A program made the position numbers and the translations under genes. The notes beneath the pieces were generated by a model. The model searched no databases. It was not told where the DNA came from and worked only from the letters and a program-made list of their open reading frames with translations. From Gracilimonas tropica DSM 19535 (GTDB lineage Bacteria; Bacteroidota; Rhodothermia; Balneolales; Balneolaceae), in assembly GCF_000375425.1 (NCBI RefSeq), contig NZ_AQXG01000004.1, forward strand, positions 216,642-280,641: a stretch of 64,000 nt of DNA, given 5' to 3'. Below, piece by piece: positions 42,898 to 54,329 of this stretch. Within the stretch, counting starts at the first letter, position 1; every line of letters begins with the position of its first letter.

Positions 42898-43724
42898 CCG
42901 CCGTACTGCTCGTCTTTATTTGGAAAATCTCTGCTTTTAACATCTTTGATATAATTTTGAACGGCATTGGTCATCTCCGTATTCAAATCGGCATATCTTC
43001 GTAAAAATCGTGGGTTGAATTCTTTATTCAAGCCCAACATATCGTGAATAACCAATACCTGTCCGTCACATTCGGGACCTGCACCAATCCCGATGGTTGG
43101 AATGGAAATCTCTTTGGTTACTTTGGCAGCCAGATCGGCGGGAATTTTCTCTAACACTAACGAAAAACATCCGGCTTCTTCCAGTAATTTGGCATCCCGG
43201 ATAAGATCCTCTGCTTCCTGATCTTCCGTTGCCCGCACTTTATAAGTGCCAAATTTATAGATGCTTTGAGGAGTAAGGCCAAGATGTCCCATTACCGGAA
43301 TACCGGCATCCACAATTCGTTTTACTGTTTCTACAATAGATTTTCCACCTTCTAATTTTACAGCGTGAGCGCCGGCTTCTTTCATCATACGCCCCGCACT
43401 AATCAGCGCTTCTTTCGTGGTCACCTGATAGCTCATAAAAGGCAAATCAGCAATCACCAAGGCACGATCCACTCCCCGAACAACACAGGAAGTGTGATAG
43501 ATCATGTGATCCAGCGTCATAGGAATAGTGGTTTCATGGCCCGCCATTACGTTACTGGCTGAATCACCTACCAAAATTACCTCGATGCCGGCCTGATCGA
43601 TGATCTGAGCCATTGTAAAATCATAAGCCGTAAGCATTGAGATCTTTTCGCCTTTGGATTTCATATCCACCACTGTTTGGGTGGTGATCTTTACCGGCTT
43701 TTCTGATGATTTTTGGGTACTCAT
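42894..43724 (-). CDS. panB: 3-methyl-2-oxobutanoate hydroxymethyltransferase
   Basis: 276 residues. It adds a hydroxymethyl group to 2-oxoisovalerate, the first step to pantothenate. Motifs are [45 protein letters not shown] and [20 protein letters not shown]. Its substrate is the keto acid made by the ilv genes of this window, and coaBC at 36748 acts later in the same coenzyme A pathway. Overlaps fabZ by 4 bp. Confidence 0.96.
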   Translation of the reverse strand: MSTQKSSEKPVKITTQTVVDMKSKGEKISMLTAYDFTMAQIIDQAGIEVILVGDSASNVMAGHETTIPMTLDHMIYHTSCVVRGVDRALVIADLPFMSYQVTTKEALISAGRMMKEAGAHAVKLEGGKSIVETVKRIVDAGIPVMGHLGLTPQSIYKFGTYKVRATEDQEAEDLIRDAKLLEEAGCFSLVLEKIPADLAAKVTKEISIPTIGIGAGPECDGQVLVIHDMLGLNKEFNPRFLRRYADLNTEMTNAVQNYIKDVKSRDFPNKDEQYGG

Positions 43725-44158
43725 GCTTTCTCCTTGTCAACCAAAGCTGCAGAAGCTTCCAGTTCACAAGCTACTTTTCCGTCAACGGTTGCCTTACCGC
43801 TCATAGTCACAAAATTCCGCTTCATGCTGCCCAATTCCACTTCAAGCACTAACTGATCTCCAGGCACAACTTGCTTTCTGAATTTGCACTTATTGATCCC
43901 GGTGAACACCATGATCTTATCATCAGAGTCACTGGCGTGTTGGGTCATCAACATAATGGCGCCGGCCTGAGCAAGAGCTTCTACCTGCAACACGCCCGGC
44001 ATAATCGGCTGTCCCGGGAAATGCCCGTTAAAGAATTCTTCGTTGGCCGTTACGTTTTTGTAGGCTTTAATTCGATCTTTTTCTAGTTCCACTACGCGAT
44101 CAACCAATAAGAATGGATAGCGGTGAGGAATTACTTTTTTAATTTCTTCTATAGTCAT
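43721..44158 (-). CDS. fabZ: 3-hydroxyacyl-[acyl-carrier-protein] dehydratase FabZ
   Basis: 145 residues, hot-dog fold. Catalytic His46 is in [17 protein letters not shown] and Glu60 in VLQVEALAQ. The start [13 protein letters not shown] is typical. It dehydrates hydroxyacyl-ACP in fatty acid synthesis. First gene of fabZ-panB-surE; lpx genes that often accompany fabZ are not here. Confidence 0.96.
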   Translation of the reverse strand: MTIEEIKKVIPHRYPFLLVDRVVELEKDRIKAYKNVTANEEFFNGHFPGQPIMPGVLQVEALAQAGAIMLMTQHASDSDDKIMVFTGINKCKFRKQVVPGDQLVLEVELGSMKRNFVTMSGKATVDGKVACELEASAALVDKEKA

Positions 44159-44248
44159 AAGTCATTTTTTTAATAAAAATCAGTATCCCTTAAACAACAG
44201 ATTATTGCTTTAGTATAACAGGGGGTTCAATTCATGCTGAATATACAA

Positions 44249-44938
44249 TTATTGAACTACTCCAACATACACATAAGCAATTCCGCCGGTTAACTTTACG
44301 GCCCGCCGATCTCGATAAGAATTTGATTCATCCATTAAAGCGAGAAATTTATCTCCCGCAGGAAACTTGGCGCTCGTTCGGGGAAGGTACGTGTATGCTT
44401 CGCGGTTACCGCTTAAGAAACCCCCAATAGCCGGCATAATATGCTGACTGTATAATTCATAAGGAAACTTCATCAACCCCTTTGGTTGTCCGAATTCTAG
44501 CACTACAACCCGCCCACCCGGTTTTACTACACGGGCCATTTCTTTCAGAGCGGTTACCGGTTCATCTACATTCCGGATTCCAAATGCAATACTGGCGATG
44601 TCGAATTTATTTTCTTCGTAAGGAAGATTCATGGCATCGGCTACTTCGAAGTCAATTTCGAGTCCCGCTTTTTTGGCTTTTCCGGGGGCCGGTTCTATCA
44701 TTGGAGCGCAAAAATCGGTCCCCATTACATAGCCGGATTCCCCCACTGCTTTTTTGAATTCGATGGCAAGGTCGCCGGTTCCGGTTGCACAGTCCAAAAC
44801 ATGGTCGCCTTCATGGGCTCCGCTTTCAAGTACAGCCTTTTTTCTCCATGCGTGGTGTACACCAAACGACAATACACTATTGATCCGATCATAATCATCG
44901 GCAATGTCAGCGAACATGGATCTTACTTTTTCACTCAT
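44249..44938 (-). CDS. menG: Demethylmenaquinone methyltransferase
   Basis: 229 residues, also named ubiE. SAM-binding motif VLDCATGTGDLAIEFKKA (about 47-64) and the family signature FGIRNVDEPVTALKEMARVV with LEFGQPKG. The start VRSMFADIADDYDRINSVLSFG (in two parts VRSMFADIADDYDR and INSVLSFG) is the normal N-terminus. It makes menaquinone, the quinone expected for the type B SdhCAB of this window. Confidence 0.95.
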   Translation of the reverse strand: MSEKVRSMFADIADDYDRINSVLSFGVHHAWRKKAVLESGAHEGDHVLDCATGTGDLAIEFKKAVGESGYVMGTDFCAPMIEPAPGKAKKAGLEIDFEVADAMNLPYEENKFDIASIAFGIRNVDEPVTALKEMARVVKPGGRVVVLEFGQPKGLMKFPYELYSQHIMPAIGGFLSGNREAYTYLPRTSAKFPAGDKFLALMDESNSYRDRRAVKLTGGIAYVYVGVVQ

Positions 44939-45055
44939 TTTCTTGGATTGATTTTGCTTTTGGCCTCACAACACGAAGCCAACGGAAATGGTTCTTTTGA
45001 AGCATTAAAGATAAGGAAATATTGGCAGCACAAAGACTCGTTTTTTCAGGAAAAG

Positions 45056-45673
45056 CTATACCAATTCCAGTAAATGATCGGTCATATTCAATTCCACTGC
45101 TTTGAAAAATCCCTCGTGCCAGCTAAGATGATTGATGGCTCCATTTTGATGCTCGATCTTGTGCATATTCCGGAGTCCATAGCCCAGCCATTCAGAAAGC
45201 AAGATGCGTGTTAAACGTCCATGGATCACAAAAACGATGCTTTCTTCAGTTGAAGTCTCCAGCAATTCTCTCACTTTATTGTTAGCCCTGGTAAAGGTCT
45301 GCCGGGGCGATTCTCCATTCTTAGGTGCAAAATCCAAATTGCCACTTTCCCACTGCTTTTGAAGCTCCATGACCTCATCTTTTATATTGGTGAACGACCG
45401 CCCCTCCAGAACCCCAAAATTAATCTCATCCAGTTCGGAATATTTTTCGATCGATAGCTTTCGTTTTTCTGCTAAGGGTTGAGCCGTTTCATGAGTACGC
45501 CGCAAACCACTGGCTACAATTTTTTGAATATCAAAAGGTTCAAGTGCTTCAGAAATGGCACGGGCCTGCATTCTTCCCAATTCATTGATGGAGGCATCCA
45601 AACTTCTCCCTTGTATAATTCCCGCTTTATTGTTGTCCGTCTCTCCGTGACGTACGATGAATATTTGCTTCAT
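45056..45673 (-). CDS. Histidine phosphatase family protein
   Basis: 205 residues. Catalytic RHG motif at the start (FIVRHGETDNNKAGIIQGRS), then ASGLRRTHETAQPL and VIHGRLTRILLSEWLG with the second histidine. Phosphoglycerate-mutase fold; the substrate could be a phosphosugar, phosphoserine or alpha-ribazole phosphate, not decidable here. Confidence 0.9.
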   Translation of the reverse strand: MKQIFIVRHGETDNNKAGIIQGRSLDASINELGRMQARAISEALEPFDIQKIVASGLRRTHETAQPLAEKRKLSIEKYSELDEINFGVLEGRSFTNIKDEVMELQKQWESGNLDFAPKNGESPRQTFTRANNKVRELLETSTEESIVFVIHGRLTRILLSEWLGYGLRNMHKIEHQNGAINHLSWHEGFFKAVELNMTDHLLELV

Positions 45674-45687
45674 GGATATATAAAAAC

Positions 45688-46368
45688 CTACTTTCTCTTT
45701 TTCTTCTCTTTGTGATAATTGGCCAAGCGGATCAGCTCTTTTTCCATTTCTTCTACCTTTCCGGTCAGGATGCCATATTTCATTCCATAACGAATAAGCA
45801 GCATATTCAGGATTCGGTCTTCTTTTGGCACATTAGGCTTTCCGAAAAATTTAGCCCTTATATATTGAATAGCCATATTCAGCAAACCGACTTTATACAG
45901 AAAAAATAAAACAAGCCCATACCACAAAGCTGAAAATTCGATGCTGATCCCAAAGCCCGAAATCATTTCCTGCATGGTAATCCCGATTAAGCACAAAGCG
46001 GAAATAGTGTAAACAACCCCATCTTTGGTAAATATCTTTGCAATAGGTGTGGCTGTAACATTCACAAAAACACCGGTATTAAAATACCAGAAAAAGTAAA
46101 AGATGAGGGAAATAACAGTAGCTAAAAGAGGGCCAAAAGATGCATAAACAAGAATAAAATACAGCATCAGCGAAAGCCCGTCAGAACTTTTTACCCAAGC
46201 ATCGGCTTCCTCGATGATATACTCCAACGAACGCTTTTTCAGCAATCCGGGAACATATTTTTCAATTCCTTCGCGCGTGGTATGATACCAATTACCATTA
46301 CTCGTAGTGATGCCATCGGGGAGCTCCAGCATCTGCCATTCAAATCGTCCTCTTTTAAAATTTTCCAT
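45688..46368 (-). CDS. Integral membrane protein, unknown function
   Basis: 226 residues. Four hydrophobic segments: LSLMLYFILVYASFGPLLAT to LIFYFFW, VVYTISALCLIGITM and ALWYGLVLFFLYKVGLLNM. A soluble N-terminus of about 80 residues and a Lys-rich C-terminus (NYHKEKKKRK) flank them. No family recognised. It ends 14 bp before the phosphatase gene. Confidence 0.75.
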   Translation of the reverse strand: MENFKRGRFEWQMLELPDGITTSNGNWYHTTREGIEKYVPGLLKKRSLEYIIEEADAWVKSSDGLSLMLYFILVYASFGPLLATVISLIFYFFWYFNTGVFVNVTATPIAKIFTKDGVVYTISALCLIGITMQEMISGFGISIEFSALWYGLVLFFLYKVGLLNMAIQYIRAKFFGKPNVPKEDRILNMLLIRYGMKYGILTGKVEEMEKELIRLANYHKEKKKRK

Positions 46369-46443
46369 ACCTAAATATAGGCGATAAATAGCTTTTAATC
46401 AGGCTTTGCACGTTAAATGCTGTTTGGATTCTGTGAAAAGAAC

Positions 46444-47148
46444 TCACGCCTGAGCCACTGTAGCTATCAGAAGATCCAGACTCCCGGCTTTTTTAAGAAC
46501 ACGGCTAAGTTCGAATGTAGTTGCTCCTGTAGTAAATACATCATCAATAATAACACATACGGTTTCTTTGACAACCTCAGGGTCACTTACCGTGAATGCC
46601 CCTTGAATGTTTTTCCTCCGTTTTTCGAGGGAAAATCCGGTCTGTGTTTTGGTATTCCTGTTTCTGACGACTGCATCTTTCGGCAAGATCTTTAGGTTGG
46701 TCACTTCAGCCACTCCTTTTGCGATATAAAATGCCTGGTTGTAGCCGCGCATTCTTCTTTTTCGAGGATGAAGAGGAACCGGCACCAAACGAACTTTCTT
46801 ACGTTCAATAGATTTTATGAATGCGGGATTTTGCAACAAACTTTTCCCCAGCTGCCTCCCAATGTCTTCGCCAACTCCGGTTAAACGATGGTACTTAAGC
46901 TGATGGAGCAGTTCTTGCAAATACCCGCCTTTATCAAAATTCCACAGTGCGTGCTGTATCGAAATACTTTCCGGCAGAATCACATCACCGGAATTTGATT
47001 TTCCCGGTCTGTAAGCTTCCTCAAACTTATGATTTAGACATTGCATGCACACAAAATGCTCATTATCCGACAAATGCAACCCACATACGCTGCAAACCCT
47101 CGGAAACAGAACCTCTAAAATTCCCTCTTTTATATATTTGAACGCCAT
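46444..47148 (-). CDS. comF: ComF family phosphoribosyltransferase-like protein
   Basis: 234 residues. N-terminal zinc-ribbon cysteines CSVCGLHL and CMQCLNHKF (about 19-40), then LHQLKYHRLTGVGEDIGRQL and VPVPLHPRKRRMRGYNQA, and the PRPP loop VCVIIDDVFTTGATTFEL. ComF proteins take part in DNA uptake in competent bacteria, working with PriA/DprA. It is divergent from the RodZ-like gene, with about 97 bp between. Confidence 0.93.
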   Translation of the reverse strand: MAFKYIKEGILEVLFPRVCSVCGLHLSDNEHFVCMQCLNHKFEEAYRPGKSNSGDVILPESISIQHALWNFDKGGYLQELLHQLKYHRLTGVGEDIGRQLGKSLLQNPAFIKSIERKKVRLVPVPLHPRKRRMRGYNQAFYIAKGVAEVTNLKILPKDAVVRNRNTKTQTGFSLEKRRKNIQGAFTVSDPEVVKETVCVIIDDVFTTGATTFELSRVLKKAGSLDLLIATVAQA

Positions 47149-47245
47149 ATTTCCCCCGATTTAATAAAGCTAAAAGTTTGCTTTTCCTGTCACATTTATT
47201 TACTTAGCTTCTTATAATTTTGCAAGCAGATTTAAAAATGTACCT

Positions 47246-48340
47246 ATGTCTCTGGGAAAAGACCTCGCCTCCATCCGAAAAAGCAAGAACCTCACCCTTG
47301 AGGATGTCCAAAATGCTATAAAAATACCGGTTGATACGCTCAACAGTATTGAGGATGACAGTATATTTTCAGAACCGAACCGCAACAAAACCTATATACG
47401 CAGTTTTGTTCGCAGCTATGCCAAGCTTCTTAAGATTGATGATAAGGATATTGTGCGCGCCCTGGACGAAATGGAAGCAGGGACTTATTCAGGAAACTTG
47501 TTTCCCGAGTCTCAGGAATCAGAAGAAAAGCAATCCGACATAACCGCTCCTGTTGAGGAAGTATCTCCCAAAAAGCCCGATCCTGACGATCAACCATCAA
47601 AAAGCATACAGAAACCGGCTCCTAAACCGGAGACGCCCCAAAAAACCGAAAATGATACACCTGAAATCAACTCTGTAAACTGGGCAGATATGGGCCGCCG
47701 CTTCACTACGGCCGGGAAAAGCTCCAAAGTGTGGCTTATCATTGTGCTTTTTGTAATAATTGGAGCCATTGGTGGAGGAAGTTACTTTTTCTGGGATGAT
47801 ATCGGAGCCCTGTTTAGATCATCAGAACCTGAAATGACGCAAGAATCCTTGGATAATGATCAAGGCATTCCAATTCCTCCCACAACGGCCGATTCTTCCG
47901 ATACAGAAATACCTGCATTGGAAAATGAACCGGAAGAGCAAGCAGAATCAGAACCGGAAACACAGTCACAACAACAACCTATTACGTTAGGCGATACTTT
48001 GACCGTGGCCGTTTATGCAGCTTACGGTCAGCTTGAACCGGTTCGGGTGACAAGTGATCTCAATTGGCGAACCAATCCTTTTTGGATGGAAGAGGGAGAA
48101 TCTTACTATTTTGATTTCAGTGATACCTTATTGGTTCGTGGCCAGTACAGCCGCTTCCTGTTACTCTTCAACGGACATGTGATCGAAAATCCAAGGCAAA
48201 ATAATTTTAGTCCTTCCTTTAACTCCATCATGTTAACCCGGGAGGTTCTGGATCAGCCCCAATATTTGGCTCCTCCTCCCGCACAATTTCCTCTTGAAGT
48301 GGGACCTCCGGACAGTACTGTCTACCGAATCAGATTTTAG
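47246..48340 (+). CDS. RodZ-like protein with HTH and one membrane helix
   Basis: 364 residues. N-terminal helix-turn-helix of the HTH_25/RodZ type (DLASIRKSKNLTLEDVQNAI, then TYIRSFVRSYAKLLKI) at 5-70. A Pro/Glu/Lys-rich linker follows at 85-150, a membrane helix at about 166-190 (VWLIIVLFVIIGAIGGGSYF) and an acidic linker. The C-terminal beta domain (LTVAVYAAYGQLEPVRVTSD) resembles DUF4115. RodZ links MreB to the cell wall machinery; this assignment is by layout. ligA follows 12 bp later. Confidence 0.87.
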   Translation: MSLGKDLASIRKSKNLTLEDVQNAIKIPVDTLNSIEDDSIFSEPNRNKTYIRSFVRSYAKLLKIDDKDIVRALDEMEAGTYSGNLFPESQESEEKQSDITAPVEEVSPKKPDPDDQPSKSIQKPAPKPETPQKTENDTPEINSVNWADMGRRFTTAGKSSKVWLIIVLFVIIGAIGGGSYFFWDDIGALFRSSEPEMTQESLDNDQGIPIPPTTADSSDTEIPALENEPEEQAESEPETQSQQQPITLGDTLTVAVYAAYGQLEPVRVTSDLNWRTNPFWMEEGESYYFDFSDTLLVRGQYSRFLLLFNGHVIENPRQNNFSPSFNSIMLTREVLDQPQYLAPPPAQFPLEVGPPDSTVYRIRF

Positions 48341-50350
<2,010 letters not shown>

Positions 50351-50618
50351 TGATGGTAATATAATGATTGGGTGATATGGTGGTTATGGCACACTTAATT
50401 GAACAGTCTCCTCTATAGCCCAAACCTAAATTTGTTTGCTCAATTGTTTCTGCTATCAAGGTTTTTAACAGCCAAAACACTATATCATCCCACCCCATCC
50501 TCTTGCTTCGCTACCTTCTCCGTTACAATAGAATCTGAAATTATTTTGTAACAAATGGTTGGTTTGTGTATCTATTACGTAGAACTAACCTCAAAAAAAA
50601 AAAATAGTTAAGGGGTAT
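50351..50618. promoter_or_regulatory. Gap upstream of the beta-propeller lipoprotein, with a TGTAACAAA box
   Basis: TGTAACAAA occurs at 50547-50555, followed after 12 nt by GTATCTATTA. This partly matches the TGTAACAAA-N12-CACTCTTRTA boxes at 63747 and 63827. A 12-A run precedes the ATG at 50619. A role as an alternative sigma factor promoter is inferred only. Confidence 0.35.
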
Positions 50619-51632
50619 ATGAAATTTTCGATTTTTCTATTAATAGCTTTAAGTTTGATATTTGGGCTTAACTCTTGCTCTCTGTTCGACAACAACCAAA
50701 TGCCTGATTGTTTGAAAACCAAAAAAGGAGAAGATTCTCCGGGTATAGTAACATGTAGTAACCCATTATTCTTTAGCCGCCCTGACTGGCATCCCGCGGG
50801 AGAGTGGATAGCCGCCGAACACGCAGATAGTGTGGATACTAATAAAGATGGAAAAAAAGATACCTGGTTTGTTGGCATATGGCTGGTACATGCCCAAAGC
50901 GGCCAAACCCAGCCACTGCTGCCCTTTGGCGATGCCCCGGATTGGAACCCGGACGGCACGCATTTAGCGGTACACGCCGGGGGAGGAATCTATACTGTAG
51001 AGATAGCTTCTCTGCATCCTGCTCGCTATGACACATCCAGCATCAACTTAATCACCGATTTTGAAGCCCCGGCTTTTTATCCAACCTGGAGCGGCGATGG
51101 CGAGTGGATTGCTTTTGATACGAACTATGAGGATCCGAATGGTACCTATGGTATAGTAAAAAAGAAACTTAATGAAAACACGATAATTGATATTACTAAA
51201 TATCGCAGTCAAGGGGCCTGGAGACAAGGTGATTGGTCCAAGAAAAATGATATAATTGCATTCAGAAAGTACGATGTAGAAGTTGACTGGAATATTTTCA
51301 TAGCAAATAGTGAAGGTAACAGTTTAAAAAGATTAACAACTAAAGGTGAAAACTACCATCCAAAATTTTCACCCGATAGCCGGAGAATAATCTATGAACA
51401 CTGGGATGGGATTAATAAGTCGATAAGAATTATGAATTCGGATGGAGATGGCAAGAAAGTACTTGCAAAAAACTGGGCCTCCGACATGGCCTGGAGCCCG
51501 GATGGAAAGAAAATCGTGTATGTGTTTTCCAACCAATATTATGACCGGCCGGGCAATGGACAGCTTTGGATAATGAATGCCGACGGAAGCAATAAGAAAC
51601 AGCTAACGAATTTCAAGCCAACTATGCCTTAA
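50619..51632 (+). CDS. TolB-like beta-propeller lipoprotein
   Basis: 337 residues. Lipoprotein signal with Cys20 (LNSCSLF). Repeated WD40/PD40-type blades follow: SRPDWHPAGEWIAAEHADSV, FGDAPDWNPDGTHLAVHAGG, YPTWSGDGEWIAFDTNYE, YHPKFSPDSRRIIYEHWDG, MAWSPDGKKIVYVFSN. A DTNKDGKKDTW segment looks like a calcium-binding loop. Role unknown, possibly protein interaction at the cell surface or periplasm. Confidence 0.83.
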   Translation: MKFSIFLLIALSLIFGLNSCSLFDNNQMPDCLKTKKGEDSPGIVTCSNPLFFSRPDWHPAGEWIAAEHADSVDTNKDGKKDTWFVGIWLVHAQSGQTQPLLPFGDAPDWNPDGTHLAVHAGGGIYTVEIASLHPARYDTSSINLITDFEAPAFYPTWSGDGEWIAFDTNYEDPNGTYGIVKKKLNENTIIDITKYRSQGAWRQGDWSKKNDIIAFRKYDVEVDWNIFIANSEGNSLKRLTTKGENYHPKFSPDSRRIIYEHWDGINKSIRIMNSDGDGKKVLAKNWASDMAWSPDGKKIVYVFSNQYYDRPGNGQLWIMNADGSNKKQLTNFKPTMP

Positions 51633-51641
51633 GAAATTAAA

Positions 51642-51753
51642 AGCCCCGCCGGGGTCGTCCAACAGTTTGATCCGACACGATCAATAAACCACGGGAAGAC
51701 AGAGTCCGGCAGGGCTGTTGTTTTCCTGTTTTTAACTCTTAATCAAAAACAGG
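51642..51753 (+). promoter_or_regulatory. Structured RNA region before the subtilase gene
   Basis: AGCCCCGCCGG (51642-51652) pairs with CCGGCAGGGCT (51706-51716) with one mismatch. TTGATC (51667-51672) and GATCAA (51679-51684) form an inner stem. A second hairpin, CCTGTTTTT (51725-51733) with AAAAACAGG (51745-51753), lies 7 nt before the TTG start at 51760 and encloses the AGGA that could act as ribosome site. The first part may be the terminator of the propeller gene (a T-rich run follows) or a leader element of the subtilase gene. Confidence 0.5.
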
Positions 51754-51759
51754 AACGTT

Positions 51760-54174
51760 TTGAAACCAAATATACTCATTTCAACACTTCTTTTAAGTCT
51801 GCTTTTCGTACAGATTAGCTATGCTCAAAAATCCTTTTCCACAAATCCGGAACGGGAAATTATTGTTCAATTTAATGATAATGTTTTGACCCACCAACAG
51901 CAGGCAGCTTCGGGCGCCTTGGCTGACTATGCCATATCATCGGGCGTACTCCGGCGCAGCCTGGATTCGGCCAGTGTAGAAGCTATTGGAAAACTTATTC
52001 CAAGCTTTAAAAAGGAAGACCGCATCGTTCAAACAAGGCAGGGAAAACAGATTACACTCTCTGATTGGTCCAATACGTTTCTCATGAGAATACCTGAAAA
52101 TGGTTCGAGGGAACAACTTATTAAACGGCTCGAAAAATTACCAGGTGTAGCTTATGCGGAAGTAAATGATCCTTCAGAAGACCACGCATTAAAAAACTTC
52201 ACCCAATATTATCAGGGAAACACACCGTTTATACACATGCTGGTTATGCCAAATGATCAGTATTTTAACAAACAATGGGCGCTAAAAAATACCGGCTCAT
52301 CCGCACAAGGCAGCGGAACACCGGATGCAGATATTGATGCCGATCAGGCATGGGATATTAACACAGGCAGCAGTTCTGTAAAGGTAGCTGTGCTTGATTA
52401 CGGCATTGATACAGATCATGAAGACCTAAGTGGAAAAGTAACCGGAGATACGGGAGAGAGCGGCCATGGCACCGCTATTGCCGGAATTATTGCTGCTAAA
52501 GGCAATAATAGCAATGGAATAGCTGGTGTGGCATATGGCGCTAACCTTATAAATGAAAGCTTCAGCTCAGCAACCCCTTCCAATGTTGCAAGTGCACTTA
52601 TAAGTGCAAATAACAGGGGCGCCAGGGTAATGAATTATAGTTTTGGAGGAAGTTACAGCCCAACGAGAAGGAGAGCCATCAGAGATACTTATATGCTTAA
52701 TCATACTTTTATTACATCCTCTGGAAATGATGGGAATTCAAGTAAAAAATATCCTGCAGCAATCAAAGATGGTATGATTACAGTAGGTGCTACAACCAAT
52801 ACGGATGCCAAAGCCTCTTATTCGAATACAGGAAATTGGATTGATGTGGTAGTGCCCGGAGGTAGTGAAAGTCCGGGTACCGGTGATGCAATATTTACTA
52901 CCATCTATGGATCATCTTCCGTTAACGGTGGCGGTTATGGAGATCAATACGAAGAGTTGTTTAGCTATGAAACTATTGCAGGCACTTCTTTTGCTGCCCC
53001 ACACGTATCAGGGATTGCCGCTTTATTACTATCAGAAAACCAAAACCTATACAATGATGACATCGAAAACTTAATTGAAATTTCAGCAGAAGATGTAAAT
53101 GGTGGTGGTTTTGATAATGGTATGGGCCACGGCCGTGTAAACGCCTATGAAGCTTTAAAATTGCTACAGACTCCATATGTAATGAATTATAATGAGACGA
53201 CTGGAGGGTCTGTATACTCTACCAGCTCTGAACACAATATGTGGATTTATGATGTAAGCGGACTCGCTACTACCTATTACCGGGTTAAAAGAAAAGAAGT
53301 AAGAAAAAATATCAGTTTTTCCTATCTGGACGAACCGAATGTATGGTGCAGAGGTGTGGAATCAACAGGCTGGAACAAAGAAGAGGATAATACAGGCTCT
53401 GCCCGAAATTACGGTCAAGGTTTTTGTGAACCGGTTCTTGGTACCGTCACAAATACCAGTGCTACCCTTAGGACCTATATTTATGATGTATGGGAAACAA
53501 ATTATTTAGGTCAAAAAGGAAATTTTCGTGGCACCTACCCCACTTCAGCATCCAATGTAGAATTCGCATATACCGTACATGGGATTCCTGGGACACCTCC
53601 TCTATCTGTAACTATTAACGGCCCTACAATTATTCAAGACACCCAAGGCGGGCAATGGACGGCTAATGTTTCTGGAGGAGTGCCTCCCTATAGTTATCAG
53701 TGGTCCCGTTCCTTTAATGGAGGTGCTACCTGGAATCCCGCAGGAAGCTCGCAAAGTTACAGCGGTACATACATCGATGACTTTATGTTGCGGGTACAGG
53801 TAACCGACGACAACTCCAATACGGCCCAAAGCCTCAGGAATATCATTGTGTCCTCTGGAGATGGATGTATTGGGTGTAAAATTGCAAGTTTGCCGCAGGA
53901 GTTCTCTTTAAGTAATAATTACCCAAATCCTTTTAACCCATCCACAAAAATTAGTTATGCTTTGCCCGAAGCCTCGGAAGTCTCCTTGAAGATCTATAAT
54001 GTCATGGGACAGCAGGTACGTACCCTGCTGAACAGCTCTGTGAATGCTGGTTTCCATGAGTTAACATTTGATGCAGAACAGTTACCCAGTGGCTTTTACA
54101 TAGCACGTATGGAAGCCATAGGGCAATCCGGTGAAGTATTTACAAAAGAACTGAAAATGCAGTTGGTAAAGTAA
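51760..54174 (+). CDS. Exported S8 subtilisin-like protease with C-terminal type A sorting domain
   Basis: 804 residues from a TTG start at 51760; the signal peptide (LISTLLLSLLFVQISYAQ) begins directly after. An I9-like propeptide region spans about 40-140. The catalytic triad is Asp in VAVLDYGIDTDHEDL (about 213), His in GESGHGTAIAGIIAA (about 234) and Ser in AGTSFAAPHVSGIAAL (about 410). A beta-rich region and an Ig-like segment follow. The C-terminal sorting tail has NYPNPFNPSTKISYALPE and VKIYN-type strands (here VSLKIYNVMGQQV), typical of Balneolota/Bacteroidota secreted proteins. Confidence 0.93.
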   Translation: MKPNILISTLLLSLLFVQISYAQKSFSTNPEREIIVQFNDNVLTHQQQAASGALADYAISSGVLRRSLDSASVEAIGKLIPSFKKEDRIVQTRQGKQITLSDWSNTFLMRIPENGSREQLIKRLEKLPGVAYAEVNDPSEDHALKNFTQYYQGNTPFIHMLVMPNDQYFNKQWALKNTGSSAQGSGTPDADIDADQAWDINTGSSSVKVAVLDYGIDTDHEDLSGKVTGDTGESGHGTAIAGIIAAKGNNSNGIAGVAYGANLINESFSSATPSNVASALISANNRGARVMNYSFGGSYSPTRRRAIRDTYMLNHTFITSSGNDGNSSKKYPAAIKDGMITVGATTNTDAKASYSNTGNWIDVVVPGGSESPGTGDAIFTTIYGSSSVNGGGYGDQYEELFSYETIAGTSFAAPHVSGIAALLLSENQNLYNDDIENLIEISAEDVNGGGFDNGMGHGRVNAYEALKLLQTPYVMNYNETTGGSVYSTSSEHNMWIYDVSGLATTYYRVKRKEVRKNISFSYLDEPNVWCRGVESTGWNKEEDNTGSARNYGQGFCEPVLGTVTNTSATLRTYIYDVWETNYLGQKGNFRGTYPTSASNVEFAYTVHGIPGTPPLSVTINGPTIIQDTQGGQWTANVSGGVPPYSYQWSRSFNGGATWNPAGSSQSYSGTYIDDFMLRVQVTDDNSNTAQSLRNIIVSSGDGCIGCKIASLPQEFSLSNNYPNPFNPSTKISYALPEASEVSLKIYNVMGQQVRTLLNSSVNAGFHELTFDAEQLPSGFYIARMEAIGQSGEVFTKELKMQLVK

Positions 54175-54205
54175 ACCTTATCTGAGAGTACTTTCTCAAC
54201 CTATG

Positions 54206-54240
54206 AAAGACTCATATTCAGATGAATATGAGTCTTTTGT
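54206..54240 (+). terminator. Terminator after the subtilase gene
   Basis: AAAGACTCATATTCA (54206-54220) and TGAATATGAGTCTTT (54223-54237) form a perfect 15-bp inverted repeat, followed by a short T run. It lies 31 bp past the stop. Confidence 0.8.
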
Positions 54241-54329
54241 ATTAAATCAACTTTCGATTCCCTGCTTCACTCCTCCCTAAATTTCCCTATCTTCGGAAAA
54301 ACCACTCTAAGCCCACACGGTAACACGGC

